Origin: Cannabis sativa
Taxonomy: Eukaryota; Streptophyta; Magnoliopsida; Rosales; Cannabaceae
Reading direction: 5' to 3'
Assembly: GCF_029168945.1 (NCBI RefSeq)
Contig: NC_083607.1
Coordinates: 33,465,257 to 33,529,256, forward strand
Length of the DNA: 64,000 nt
The notes beneath the pieces are model-generated. The model had not been told where the DNA came from. It searched no databases and saw nothing but the letters and a program-made list of their open reading frames with translations. Shown in pieces: positions 1-11,837 of this stretch (within the stretch, counting starts at the first letter, position 1; each line of letters begins with the position of its first letter). Made by a program: the position numbers and the translations under genes.

Positions 1-1059
1 TCTATAAGGAGGGGATAGTTGTAATATCCTGAAAATTTTATTGATATTTATTTGGCCATATTTTATTAAATATGTAGTTATGTGGATATTAGAGTAAGAT
101 TATAATCTTACTTAAGCTAATTACGAGTTAATTAGTGGAATTTGAGTAAATGAATAAATAAAGCGTAATTTATTAATTACGGAGATTGTATTGAAATATA
201 TGGGTATCGTAGATACCATAATTCGAGTAAAATATTTTATCGGGCCCGGCTACTGTGGAAATTTAGCATTATGGTGAGAAATGTCACGACATTAATGGAA
301 GAATTATTTTGAGGGTATTCTGGACTAGGTTAGAATGTTTAGAATGTCGGTTTAATGGATTAGTAAAATTACCAAAATGCCCCTAGGTTATTTTTTTAGA
401 ATTCAAGTTTCTTTGGAGGGTAAATTAGTCATTTTATTAAATGAGAATTTTGACTTTTAATTTTATGGGCTGATTGTATATTTTTTTTTAAAAAAAAAAA
501 AGAAGAAAGAAAAGAAAACCATTACTATATATTACTTAGAAACCAAGTAACCATCAAAACACAACATCTTCTCCTTCTCTCTCTCGTGCAAGCTTGAACC
601 AGCCAACTCTAGGGGATTTTCTTCAACAAGCTTTCTTTTTCTAAGAAGAATTTCTATTCCAAATCAGCCTAGAAGTGAATTGAGGTAGGTTTCCTACTTT
701 TTGGGTTGAGAACACTAGTTTTTGAGTTGGTTTTGAGGTAGGGTTTTGCTTTTCTATTGCTGTAGGAATCAAACTGAGTTTGGGGTGTGTTTAGGGTAGG
801 TTTTTGAATATGTTGGGAGTGGTGTTAAGTGATCTTTATGGCTGTTTGAATTGAGTTTGGTTTGATGAAGCCAAAGTTGAATTTCTTCACTTGAACATGT
901 GATTTTGAGTTAGGGATTGAATTTTTGTGTTTTGAAGCTTGAGATATGTTATATTTATGTTATTATACTGTTCTGTAAAGTTTGGGAACAATTGGTTAGG
1001 TTTGGAGCAAGTTTTGGGACTTTGAAGAGCTGAAATTTTCGAGTTTCTGCTGTTGTGAA

Positions 1060-1103
1060 CCGGAATTCCGGATGGAACAGAGCTGCACCAACCGGAATTC
1101 CGG
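1060..1103. repeat. Two copies of a 12-bp palindrome, 32 bp apart
   Basis: CCGGAATTCCGG occurs at 1060-1071 and again at 1092-1103. Both copies sit in the wider match ACCGGAATTCCGGATGG, so this is a short direct repeat whose unit is itself palindromic. It lies inside the first LTR. Function unknown. Confidence 0.85.
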
Positions 1104-1476
1104 ATGGTCAATTTTCAGGAATCTCCGATTTTCGTATTTTAGCCATAACTTTTTACTCGGGTGTCCGTTTTAGACATTCTATATACCGATTCGAAGCTCA
1201 TGACGAGCTCTACAGTATGAGACATAGAATAGAGCCAAAAGATATATTTTATTTTAGGGTGTTTTTACCATAAGATTTGGTAGAAAATCCTAGGTTATTT
1301 TATGCGAGTTTTAGACAGTGTTTTGGAATAGACCCTTATTGATTTACCTTTGTCGTGACATAGGACTCGAAAGTGTCGGGCATCGTTCCACTCAGGTCGG
1401 CCCACATACTTGACTTCTGGACTAAGGTAAGAAAAGTATTAAATACTGTATAAGATTAATGTTATGATTGTTACAG

Positions 1477-2071
1477 TTTCGATTAAGATCGAAATCTTGT
1501 TATATGTTGTTGTGACTTAATCCTAATTGAGGTTAACGATATGCATTGGATGTGACTCGATTATGATCGAGGGAAGTATTATGAAACGATTATTATCGTT
1601 GTGGCTCGATTATGATCGAGTAAAAGAAACGGTTATTACCGTTATGAGTAATTACTCCTGAAACCGCGGATAGGTTTCTTACTTATCGTTTGCTATATCG
1701 GGCAACGATAGTGACATAAGCAGCTCGTGGTTAACGAGTGGTAAGGGTACTTTATAAAGTACTAGGATTGTGTGATTACGAAATTATGAAATGACTTAAA
1801 CATGTCATTATATGATGAGCTGTAACTAGATATATCTGCGTTATAATGTGAATGAATGGATTTTATATTGCTTAAGAAATTAGTTTCTTTTCTTGCAGAA
1901 TCTTAGTGACTCACGAAATGTAAGAATTCGTGTTTATAGAGATGTAAGATTGGAGTGCTTTATGAAGCACTGAGATTATGGGGTTATGGTAATGTGTGAA
2001 TTAGAGTGTTTTATGAAGCACTAAAGGTGAGTATTTATAATCATGTATGTTTAGGGTGTTGTATGAAACAC
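1477..2071. repeat. Array of at least 14 short perfect or near-perfect hairpins
   Basis: Successive inverted repeats of 5-8 bp arms with small loops occupy this part of the LTR. Clear ones are at 1477-1494, 1556-1571, 1585-1600, 1605-1620, 1628-1643, 1646-1657, 1660-1678, 1684-1710, 1724-1738, 1748-1763, 1790-1809, 1874-1889, 1912-1932, 1954-1971, 2005-2022 and 2056-2071. Loops are often TATG or TATT. Stems differ while pairing is kept: CTCGAT/ATCGAG, AACGAT/ATCGTT, AACGGT/ACCGTT, AGTGCTT/AAGCACT. The last three start exactly 51 bp apart and are followed by similar text, so the array looks like an old tandem repeat whose hairpin core was kept. Confidence 0.8.
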
Positions 2072-2591
2072 AGAGATTGTGAATTATGAATAGTTATAAA
2101 TATACTTGATTATGTGATAAGTGTGCTCTCGTAGACGTTAAGTTATTTATGCACCTTGAATGTGTATGACCTATTGGTGTATATATTACATTGTAATGAA
2201 GTTTGCTAGCACTTTCTAAGATTTTATTTAGTAGCTTTTCTTGCTGAGTCACTGTGACTCACGGGTGCTTCATGGTGCAGGTGAGAAGATTAGCAGTTCT
2301 GTTCGGCCATGAGTCAGAGGTCTCCCAGCAATGTACATATCAGCCGTGGGGTCTCGGCTTCTGGGAAGCAGGATCGAATTCCCTTCTATGTTTAAAAATG
2401 TAACCTACTGCAAAAGATTTTTTTTTTATAAACAGGGGATCCCTATATTACGACATTATTTAAAATGAAAGTCTTTATTTTGAATTTAATTAAAGATTTA
2501 AATTAAACCACACTTTTCCAAAATTTATAGATTAGTGATAATAAGTTTATAAAAGCACACACGTGGCGTCCCTAAGGGTCAGGGCGTTACA

Positions 2592-2677
2592 GGTTTAGCG
2601 AATTTCGATATTATATTGGGAATGGATTTCTTATCTAAGTGCTCAGCCAGTATTGATTGTAAATAGAAGATTGTAAT
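2592..2677 (+). pseudogene. H protease C-terminal fragment
   Basis: Translation of 2592 onward gives GLANFDIILGMDFLSK, then CSASIDC and a TAG stop. The DIILGMDFL block is the conserved second half of Gypsy retropepsin, where the usual text is close to ILGMDWL. The catalytic Asp half lies left of the window, cut off by the first LTR. The frame resumes after element A at 47216 with FQLEGEELFFFVG, the usual end of this protease domain, which confirms that A interrupts it. Not functional. Confidence 0.8.
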
Positions 2678-3348
2678 TGTTATCCCGATTTTTGCACTCT
2701 GACGTGGCATCACGTGAATGGTGAAACGTGGAGTCCACTTGGAACATCTGCTCAGGAAGTATAGTCCGAGCAGGATACCTCACTGGCATGCTCAGAGAAA
2801 GATATTCAGCAATCCGCGCAGAGCGACCAACACTTAGCAAATTCAGCTTTCGCATCGTGAGTCAACAACACAATACCTATAACTCAGGGATCAATTTACG
2901 TGGATATGGCATACACACGATCCCGCTATCAGTGTATTCAGCCTCAATCCCACGATCCATGCATTCAGCATTGATCTCACGATCTTTCTATTTATACGCA
3001 TTGTAACAAGAGGGGAAACTCTTCCTCCCCAAGCCTCCTAGCCCTATAAATAGTGATGTATGTTCACTGGGCGGTCGAAACGCAGTTGAGCTAAGACTAT
3101 ACCTTAAATATATTATCTAAGAATTATATATTCAGAGATACTGCTGTAAGATATATAAGAAAAGGAATCTTTCTCCTTGATCTTAAGTCAATACAAATAA
3201 CAATGATTAGACTATTACCGAACTGCTTGGGGCTGAACCTCTATAAAATTCCTGTGTCTTTTTATTTCTTTATCGTATATTTGTTATTATAAATCATTTA
3301 TCTCTTGTAAAACAGACTCATTGTCGTTGGCTAAAAGCAAAGTCAACA
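2678..3348 (+). repeat. 5' LTR of element A
   Basis: It runs from TGTTATCCCG to AAAGCAAAGTCAACA, 671 bp. By eye it differs from the 3' LTR at about 12 of the first 170 positions, so the insertion is fairly old. Early in U3 it holds ACGTGGC and CACGTG (G-box/ABRE-like cores near 2702-2716). Short open frames inside, such as 2728-3006, are not genes. Confidence 0.9.
3045..3052 (+). promoter_or_regulatory. TATA box of the element A 5' LTR
   Basis: TATAAATA in the context CCCTATAAATAGTG, a strong plant TATA box. It is placed so transcription would start in the second half of the LTR. The same box is in the 3' LTR of A (46933-46940) and, reversed, in both LTRs of B (49443-49450, 60218-60225). Confidence 0.75.
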
Positions 3349-3356
3349 TTTTTGTG

Positions 3357-4030
3357 TTATTATATTTAGAATTTTTCATTCTAAATTGGAAATTTTAATT
3401 AAATAAATATATATTTAAAATAAATAGATTAAACAAAGAGAATCAAAGAAAATACAACTCTCTTTAAATAATGAGCTTTATTATTAAGATATTCGATCTC
3501 CATTGTTGGTTTTACATCGCGTTTGTTTTAGTGAATAATCCTCCCTAATGGAGGAACGTTCATTAGCAATTTTGCACCGTTTAATCTGGAAAGATAAGTA
3601 GTTTGTAAGTGTTTTATATGGTATGGATCACCCTAATGGTGGCGACCATATTTGACTTGCAAATTATGAAATAATGGTGGAAGCTCATAAGATAGAATTG
3701 CCTTGACTCTCGCTTAAATGGGACAACGCTGAATTTCAATCTTGATCGAATAAAAGGTTGCTAGAATGTTTAACATTTTAGATGAGCTGACAACTCTATT
3801 CAATGGATGGTAGCTTTGACTCTCGCCTAAACGGGACACTGATATCAGTTTGTTGAAAACCTTGGAAATTATTTAGGATTGTATGTTTTAGTATTTTCAC
3901 TTGTCATTCCTACTTGCTATATGTTTAATAAATTCTGAATTGTGTATGAATTTATATTGAACCATGTTATTTTCTGTTGTTAAATTGTAGTTTAATTTCG
4001 AATCTTCATTGTTGATGTAACTTGGTTTGT
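3357..4030 (+). other. F leader (non-coding) with a repeated ~25-base motif
   Basis: There is no coding potential here. The motif TTGACTCTCGCYTAAAYGGGACA occurs at 3701-3725 and 3814-3838, 113 bp apart. The blocks TCCCTAATGGAGG and CACCCTAATGGTGG match the leader of element E closely but not those of D or G. The same motif pair occurs in E, D and G. Confidence 0.65.
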
Positions 4031-6640
4031 TTTATCTAATGAGATAAATCCCTAGTGGATTTTCACCATTAGACATACATAATAGTGTTAGATCTCTAAA
4101 GATAAATATTGTATATGCAACATCTAGCTGTTCATCAATTGATGACACCTTAGACTAGTATTTTTACAATATTCAACAAGAAGATTATATAAATAAGATT
4201 ACTTTGTCTTTCGCTAATCGAAGCATCATTGGATTCTTATTTAAACAACGAAATTATGCTAATTCCTCTAAGCTTATTCATTTCGAATTAGCTCAATAAC
4301 ATATCATTGGATGAATGGTCTATAAATCATTTCATGTCATTCTATATTTTCTCTTAAGAAATTAAATGACGCATATGATTATAATCCCAAAATTCTATTC
4401 CCAATTGATATAAATCCTCAATCTTAGAAATCTCCTACTTTATGGGCAAATCTGACTTAGAGTTAAATTAGTAGTGGTGGTCCAAGATAGAATTACTCAT
4501 TATACTTGGTATAAATTTAAGTCTTTGACTTTAATTTTAGATTCCAAACAGAAATTTTCTTATATTTCTAATTCCAGGATACAATACAGTTACACTTTCA
4601 CATGTGTTTAATATCCATCTTCTATTAATGGATTCAAACTGTATGGAATATGAGTTTGGTATTCTGTGACCAGAATCCACTTGCACTATTTTAAGAACTC
4701 TTTGATGTAACTAAACCTAAGTCATCAAAAGACACTACCACATTTTTTAATCTATGGCATTTGTATCTTGTTCATAGTGGTTTTGACAAGATCAATCTCT
4801 GCAAAGAGTTAATATGCCTATATGCACTGAAAGTAGTTCATCTCATTCGCAGATGGATGTACATTCAGGGTGGAGATGAGTTTTTCGTTGAATTCTTAAA
4901 ACGATCACTCTAGATTATACCTTATGCAAAGAAATTTGAAATGTTTGAAAAATTTCATAAATTTCTAGCAATGGTTAAAACCATTAAGGTAAGTGGTTAA
5001 AGATCTAGCGAACTGATAGGGGAGGAGAAATAGTTAGTAGATATGCAGTTCAAAGATCATTAATTTGATTTTTGAATTATATCCAAACTTACCTCCCTAG
5101 AAATTTCGATTTGCATATTGATGATTAGTTACTAGTCGTTGCCTAAATCCTTCTATGGTAATACATTTTCAGAATGATGTAATGGTTGTATACTTAATGT
5201 AAATCATTACTAGATTCATTGATGACCTAATCAAAATCTTACGAAAAGCTAGAACTGTTAACCATGGTTTGTTAGCTATTCTAAGTGATTAGGGGTGGAC
5301 CATCCCATAGTAAATAGATAAGAAAGTGTTTGTTTAAACAAATACTAATTTTCTAAGATAATGACTAAGTCTGAAAATAAAAAAGATATTTAATTCTTGA
5401 TTCCAAAAGTGTTCTATCATCTTATTTGACATATGATCATGCCACTGCCTCTGTTGTCTTGTCACAACCGAAGAGATCAATACCATTTAGTTTTCTTAGA
5501 CATAATTCACGGTACCTTGTCGTAGTGGGAGAGTTTCTAGGAACTCACCTTCTTATGACTTGGAAGACACTAGTGATTAAAATCCATTGTGAGTTTAAAC
5601 AAGTAATGGATTGTCAAGATAAGAAACTAAGAAGAAAGCCAAGACAACTATAGTTTGATCCATTCACATGGAGTAACCTAAAGTTTTCTATTACAAGGAC
5701 ATAAAAGGAAATTTTTGTTAATAAGTCTATTCAATGGACTTAAGAAAACTTCCTGTTCCTAGTATTATAGGTTTGAGTTTATCTAAACCTATGGCTTGAG
5801 GTATACCTGGTAATTACTTACTATAATGCAAGCAACTTACTTTAGTAAGATGCTGAAGCATTTTCTTTCTAATGGCAATCTATAGAAGCTTCTCGACTTC
5901 TAGTCATAGATTTTATTTATCTAAGGAAAAGTCTCAACTATTCCACAAAAAATAAAGCCATGAAAGAATTTCTTAAATCAACAGTGAGAGGTCTCAGATA
6001 TGCTTTAGTATGCCTTAGACCAGACACTAGTTGTTGAGTGGGAGTAATGAGTAGGTATCAGATTAATCCAGGAGAAGAACAATGGAAGACAATCAAGTAA
6101 ATCTTAAGATTAAGAAGAGGAACTATATGTTAGTCTATAAGGGTGTGTTTAAAACTCTTAGACTACACCACATCAGATTTCGAAATTTGCCTTTGTGCTA
6201 AAAATCTTTCTGCTAAGATGGTAATTACTCTGGAGTGGAATAGTGATTTTGGAGAAGTGTAAAAACCTATCTGAAGTCTCTAGGTCTACCAGGAAGGGAC
6301 TGAATGTTAAAGTTGCAGGAAAGGTACTTATTCAGTCTAAGAAAGTTCTATACATTTTTGGCACCATTCCAAATTGCCTAAACTACTAGTGTTAATTTCC
6401 TGATTAACCAAAAGTAGTTGCCAAAGATATAGAATCTAGTATCCCAAGAGAGTAGACATATAGAGAGGAATTTCACATTATCAATGATTTTGTCATTAAG
6501 GAAGAGTAATAGTAGAGAAAAGGTTGTGTTTAATTCAACCTTTCAGATCCTATTACGAGGAGTTTACTACTACTACACTTGATTTGTATATCAAGGCGTT
6601 GAGATTATTTGAAACGCACTTTTTGTTTTATATTAGTGCA
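4030..6640 (+). pseudogene. F: heavily decayed Copia polyprotein remnant
   Basis: Only nucleotide similarity to the Copia pol of G and E shows what this was. Around 4999-5062 the text for the integrase segment TDRGGEY and MQFKDH is recognisable but broken. A segment near 5455-5560 corresponds to the proline/serine-rich linker before RT in G (4326x-4336x). Around 6000-6090 the text for RPD..., SRYQ and NPG of the RT/RNase H boundary is seen. The YVDD region of RT is missing, and the whole is ~0.8 kb shorter than G's pol. A 75-codon open stretch at 5426-5653 is a chance survivor shared with D. Not functional. Confidence 0.7.
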
Positions 6641-6650
6641 AGTGAAAGTT

Positions 6651-8437
6651 TGTTGGGTTTTATGCCCTAAATAAAACTCATATCAATATAATCAGATTTA
6701 CTTATTAATATAGATCAGAAATAACATTTAATGTTGCATGATTCACATGATTCATTTCATGATTATATGTACAAAATGTATAAATTCATCTGAAACCCTT
6801 TTCACATACCTGATCCTTTTTATTGTGCTGTCAACACATTGGAAAGTAAACATGACTATGTGAATAAAGATTCCTAGATTTATCAGACATAGGGTTTTAC
6901 AGAGTTTACTTGCATTTGGAGAAATGCTATGTTCTTTCCAGAGCATTGGTTAAAGTAAAGGTCACGTTGGATGCATGGAGTATGCATCGGAAGGGACCGA
7001 TATTGAAATTTGACTTAGATTTATTAAACTTACCGTAATATCTATTCAAGTCAATATCGCCTAGTTGATCCTAGATCAAATGATCTTAATCCTGTTAGGA
7101 TTAGGCTCGATCTCGAGAGGCTATTCGTGTTCTTTGATTTGTTAGTTAAGCCTACTTTTGGGTCAGGGTGATACGTACATTTTGGGAACACGGTAGTGCA
7201 ATTGAGTTGGAGCGCTAACATAAACATGGAATCTATAGCTTCTATCTGGCGAATAGTAAGTAAAGGATGATCTCCTTCGAGCTTGACCAAATGAAAATAA
7301 ATGCTGGAGATCTCATTTCACATAAGCTGAAATATCATTTGTACAGGGTTAAGTGTTTTAAGGATTAAATACATTGTAGGGTGTAACGGTAATCTAATCC
7401 ATTTACAGTGTAGATCATTCATATAGAGGATCATTGATCAAATTAGGATTATAACAATGAATAACTAATGATGTGTCTATATGGTGGAACATATAGAGCA
7501 TTCTATATACTGAGAGTGCAATTCTAAGTTCTATGCCTGGATTCAACGAAGAATTAATAAGTCAGTGAATTTAGGTTATAAATTCTTGATCTACTTATTG
7601 GAAGCTCGGTTATATAGACCCATGGTCCCCCCACTAGTTGAGATAATATTGCTTGTAAGACTCATATAATTGGTTTTGATTAATCAATTACAATTCTCAA
7701 TTTAGACTATGTCTATTTGTGAATTTTTCACTAAGGGCAAAATTGTAAAGAAAGAGCTTTAGGGGCATATTTGTTAATTATGATACTTTGTATGGTTCAA
7801 TTAATAAATTTGATAAATGAAAATATTATTTAATAATTATTTATAGTTATTAAATAGCTAGAATTGGCATTTAAATGGTTGAATTAGAAAATTGGCGTTT
7901 TTGAGAAAATCAGATGCAAAAGTGATAAAACTGCAAAATTGCAAAAGTGAGGCCCAAATCCACATGTATAGGGCCGGCCACTTTTAATGCCAAATAATTC
8001 AAACCTAACCCTAGTGTAATGCTATAAATAGATAGTGAAGGCTTCAGGAAATTTCCCTATCTTTGGCCGATCACTCCCTCTCTCTCTTCTTCCTTGAAAT
8101 TTTGAAATTCTTAGTGTTAGAGTAGTGCCCACACACAACAAGTGATACCTCAATCATAGTGAGGAAGATCGTGAAGAAAGACTTTCAGCAAAAGGAGTTT
8201 CAGCATCAAAGATTCAGAGAAAGAGATCCAGGTTTAGATATTGATAATGCTCTGCTACAGAAAAGAATCAAGGGCTAGATATCTGAACGGAAGGAGTCAT
8301 ATTATTCCGCTGCACCCAATGTAAGGTTTCCTAAACTTTATATGTGTTTATTTCATCGTTTTAGAAAGTTCATATTTAGGGTGTTAAGCAACATACTTGT
8401 GAGTAGATCTAAGATCCTGGTAAAATAATTTCCAACA
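6651..8437 (+). repeat. 3' LTR of Copia element F
   Basis: It starts TGTTGGGTTTTATGCCC after the purine-rich tract GTGCAAGTGAAAGTT and ends TTTCCAACA at 8437, 1,787 bp. The first ~150 bases (U3) match D closely and differ from E and G; the later part matches all four Copia elements. A TATAAATAG box lies near 8021-8029. Confidence 0.85.
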
Positions 8438-8464
8438 AGTTGCTGGCCCCATACAAGAAGCCCG
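8438..8464 (+). pseudogene. 27-bp remnant of element A gag between Copia F and Copia E
   Basis: This short strip aligns with the B gag just before its GPMKKDT segment (reverse strand, 58050-58085) and continues, after E, at 18137 with CCCGGGCCCATGAAG. Its last five bases, GCCCG (8460-8464), are the left target duplication of E. Confidence 0.75.
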
Positions 8465-10335
8465 TGTTGGAAGTTATTTTACCAGGAACTTAGATCTACT
8501 CACAAGTATGTTGATTTAACAACCTAAATATGAACTTCTAAAATGATGGAAAATTAAACACATAAAAGTATTAGAAATCTTACATTGGGTGCAGCGGAAT
8601 ATATGTCTCCTCCAACTCAGATCTCTAACCCTTGATTCCTTTCTGTAGCAGAGTATAATCAAGATCTGAGCCCGATAGTCCTTCTTTATTGTTTCTGAAT
8701 TCTACACAGCCTTCCTCACTATGATTGAGGTATTACTTGATGTGTGTGGGAACTACTCTAACACTTATAAATTTCGAAACAGTGAAGGAATATAGAGAGA
8801 GAGAGGGTGGCGGCTCAGAGAGAGTTTTGAGTGAGAAAATTCTACCAGAATAATGTGTATTCAAAACTGAAGCCTTTGCCTTCTATTTATAGAAGACCAC
8901 CCAGGGCTATGGTTGAATTAATTGACATTTAAAATTGAAAAAATCAATGAGAAAAGGAAGCTTCAGTGGCCGGCCTAGGCATTGTGGAAACAAGGCTTGC
9001 CACTTTTCCAACTTTACTTTTCCTACATTGATAGTTTCCTGTTTTGTCAAAAACTGCCAATTCCTTTGTTCAACCACATAAATGTCAAATCTAATTATTT
9101 AATAATTAAAATTAATTATCAAATGATATATTCACATTTATTTTATTAATAACAAAACTAATTAAAGTTTCCTAATTAATAAATATGCCATTCAACATCT
9201 ATATTTACTATTTTTCCCTTAATAAGTGATAAATTCTGAAATAGACACAGTCTATCTTGAGAATTATAATTGATTAATTAAAATCAATTAAATGAGTCTT
9301 ACAAGTAATATTATCTCAACTAGTGGGGAGACCATGGGTCTATATATCCGAGCTTCCAATAAGTAGATCTAGAATTTACTACTTAAATTCACTGACTTAT
9401 TAATTCTTCGTTGAATCCACACATAGAACTTAGAATTGCACTCTCAGTATATAGAATGCTCTATATGTTCCACCATATAGACACATCATTAGTTATCCAT
9501 TGTTATAATCCTAATGTGATCAATGATCCTCTATATGGATGATTTCCATTGTAAAGGGACTAAATTACCGTAACACCCTACAATGTATTTTATCCTTAAA
9601 ACACTTAACCCTGTATAAATGATATTTCAACTAAGTGAAATGAGTACTCAATCATTTATCTCGTTTGGTTAAGCTCGAAGGAAATCACCCTTTGCTTACT
9701 ATTCGCAAGATAGAAGCTATAGATTCCATATTTATATTAGCGCTCCCACTCAATCGCACTACCGTTTTCCCAAAATGTATGTATTACTCTGACCAAAAAA
9801 ATAGGCTTAACGAACAAATCAAAGAACACGAATAACACTCTAGAGATTGAGCCTAACCATATCAGGATTGAGATCATGTGATTTAGGATCAACTTAGTGA
9901 TATTGAATTGAATAGATATTTACGGTAAGTTTCATAAATCTATTTCAAAGTTCAATATCGGTCCATTCCAATGCATACTCCATGCATCTAACCTGAGCTT
10001 TACTTTAACCAATGTTCTGGAAAGAACATAGCATTTCTCCAAATGCAAGTAAACTCTGTTGTAGATTTTCACATCAGTAAAACCCAGTGTTCTGATAAAT
10101 CTAAGAATACTTTATTCACATAGTCATGTTTACTTTCCACTGTGTTGACAAAACAATAAACATGATCAAGTATGTGAAAGGGGTTTGGATGAATTTATAA
10201 ATCAAATAGACAAACAATTGATTAAGTGAACCAAAACATACACAAATGAATGAAAAATACTTCTGTTACTTTATTGATATTGAATAATCTGGATTACATT
10301 GAAATAGAGTTTTATTTAGGGCATAAAACCCAACA
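8465..10335 (-). repeat. 3' LTR of Copia element E
   Basis: 1,871 bp. On the + strand it reads TGTTGGAAGTTATTTTACC at the left and ends CATAAAACCCAACA. Just right of it lies AACTCCCACTTG, the complement of the polypurine tract CAAGTGGGAGTT. The TATA box reads TATTTATA at 8884-8891. The GAGAGAGA run near 8795-8810 is a microsatellite shared by the family. Confidence 0.9.
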
Positions 10336-10364
10336 AACTCCCACTTGCACAAATATAAAACAAA

Positions 10365-11825
10365 TCAGTACATTTCAATTAACCCTAAATTCTGACGGTG
10401 CTTTTCGAATGCAGTTACTGCCAAGACTTTGGTGAATGGATCAGCTAAGTTGTCCTGCGAGTCCACTTTTTCCACCAGTACATCCCCTCTTGCCACATAT
10501 TCTCTGATAATATGATATTTTCTTTCTATATGCTTACTTCTCTTGTGGCTCCGAGGTTCTTTACTGTTGGCTATAGCTCCATTGTTATCACAAAGCAGGA
10601 CTAGAGGCTTTGCCATTCCAGGAACTACACCAAGACTTGTGAAGAACTTCCTAAGCCAGACAACCTCTTTAGCTGCTTCAGCCGCAGCTATGTATTCTGC
10701 CTCCATAGTAGAATCCGAAAGCGCAGTTTGCTTAGCACTTCTCCAAACCACTGCTCCACCCCCAAGAGTAAACGCCATCTCATATGTAGATTTCCTGTCT
10801 TTCAAGACATCCCTGGAAATCTGAGTCTGTATAGCCTAAGGGATTTAAAGCACCACCCTTGTAGACTAATACATAATCTCTTGTACTCTTTAAGTATTTC
10901 AAAATATACTTAACAGCATTCCAATGTACCCGTCCTGGATTTTACTGATACCTGCTCACGATTCCAACTGCATAGCAGATGTCAGGTCTAGTGCATAGCA
11001 TAGCATACATTAGACTTCCAACTGCAGAAGCATAAGGAACTTTTGCCATGTATTCTATCTCTTGAGGTATATTTGCCCCATTGGTATTAGTCATGGAGAA
11101 TCTCTCTTGAACTTTGTCAATGTAAGTTGTTTGAGAGAGAGCAAGGGATCTGTTCTTCCGGTTTCTGATAATCTGAATACCGAGAACATAGGCTGCCTCA
11201 CCCAAGTCTTTCATGTCGAATTGAGTGTCAAGCCATTCCTTGATGTGAGTCATTTTCTTGACATTGTTGCCAATTATCAAAATGTCATCAACATAAAGGA
11301 CCAGGAATACTACTACTTGGTCTTCCTTGAGTTGGTAAACACAAGGTTCATCTTCATTCTGATGAAAGCCGTAGGTTTTAATGATCTCATCAAACCTTTT
11401 ATTCCATGAGCGAGAAGCTTGCTTAAGTCCATATATGGACCTATTTAATTTGCAAACTTTATTCTCTGCCCAGGAAGAACATAACCTTCTGGTTGCTCCA
11501 TATAGATGGTTTCTTTAAGAAGCCCATTAAGAAAGGCTGTCTTGACATCCATTTGCCAAATTTCATAATCTAAAGCGGCAGCAATGGAGAGAAGAATTCA
11601 GATGGATTTGAGCATGGCAACCGGACTAAAAGTTTCCTCATAGTCCACACCTTCTCTTTGGGTATAACCCTTGGCGACCAGTGTAGCTTTGAAAGTTTCG
11701 ACTTCGCCTCCAGCGCCTCTTTTCTTCTTGTAGACCCATTTACATCCAATTGGACGATAATCATCAGGTGGATCTACATATTCCCAGACTTTGTTCTTTT
11801 TCATGGAATCTATTTCTGAATCCAT
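10365..11825 (-). pseudogene. E reverse transcriptase and RNase H (broken)
   Basis: RT copies the element RNA and RNase H removes it. RT starts near 11825 with [18 protein letters not shown], then [20 protein letters not shown] and [12 protein letters not shown]. Through 10942-11280 it carries NNVKKMTHIKEWLD, FDMKDLGEAAYVLG, SAVGSLMYAMLCTRPDI and SRYQ; a YVDD-equivalent lies near 11280-11300, next to a frame change. RNase H (10365-10805) has STMEAEYIAAAEAAKE, CDNNGAIANSKEPRSHKRSK, HIIREYVARGD and NLADPFTK. Stops include a TGA for Arg near 11600 and frameshifts near 10940 and 11420. A TGA immediately precedes the RT start (near 11835) and is shared with G. Confidence 0.85.
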
Positions 11826-11837
11826 GCCGGCTGACCA

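Larger units (their letters stand above)
1..2591 (+). mobile_element. 3' end of an LTR retrotransposon: polypurine tract and full 3' LTR
   Basis: Positions 1-19 are purine-rich (AAGGAGGGGATAG core) and act as the polypurine tract. The LTR runs from TGTAATATCC at 20 to GGGCGTTACA at 2591, so its ends are TGTAA...TTACA, typical of Gypsy LTRs. At about 2,570 bp it is long for this class. The base after 2591 is inside the protease of another element (H), so this element inserted into H and its body and 5' LTR lie left of the window; the matching target duplication cannot be seen. No protein-coding region of its own is visible. A TATATATT stretch near 525-532 may be the promoter. Gypsy membership is inferred from the ends only. 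Confidence 0.8.
3357..8437 (+). mobile_element. Copia element F (+), 5'-truncated and degenerate
   Basis: F has leader sequence, a decayed pol and a full 3' LTR (6651-8437), but no 5' LTR, PBS or first ~3 kb of leader. Compared with the related complete element D, F begins about where D has position 30625. Directly left of F are eight bases (3349-3356) of what should be A's primer-binding region, so one deletion removed A's PBS and 5' gag together with the left part of F. After its LTR, A's gag resumes with AGTTG at 8438, probably the surviving right copy of F's target duplication. F shares its decayed pol and U3 with D. Confidence 0.8.

Noticed and set aside
1477..2071. Short repeated palindromes resembling a CRISPR array
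   Set aside because: Units differ in sequence, spacing is irregular, there are no constant repeats with unique spacers, and the setting is a plant LTR.
20..2591. The first LTR as the 5' LTR of H
   Set aside because: H's 3' LTR (61686 on) starts differently, and the LTR is followed by the middle of protease, not by a PBS and gag.
2728..3006. 92-codon open frame with a similar one at 36305-36583
   Set aside because: It is LTR U3 sequence of element A, and the similarity is that of an LTR pair.
5426..5653. A 75-codon open frame, with a counterpart at 28170-28421, as a possible new small gene
   Set aside because: It corresponds to the linker region of Copia pol seen in G, in decayed form; sharing is explained by descent of F and D from one defective parent.
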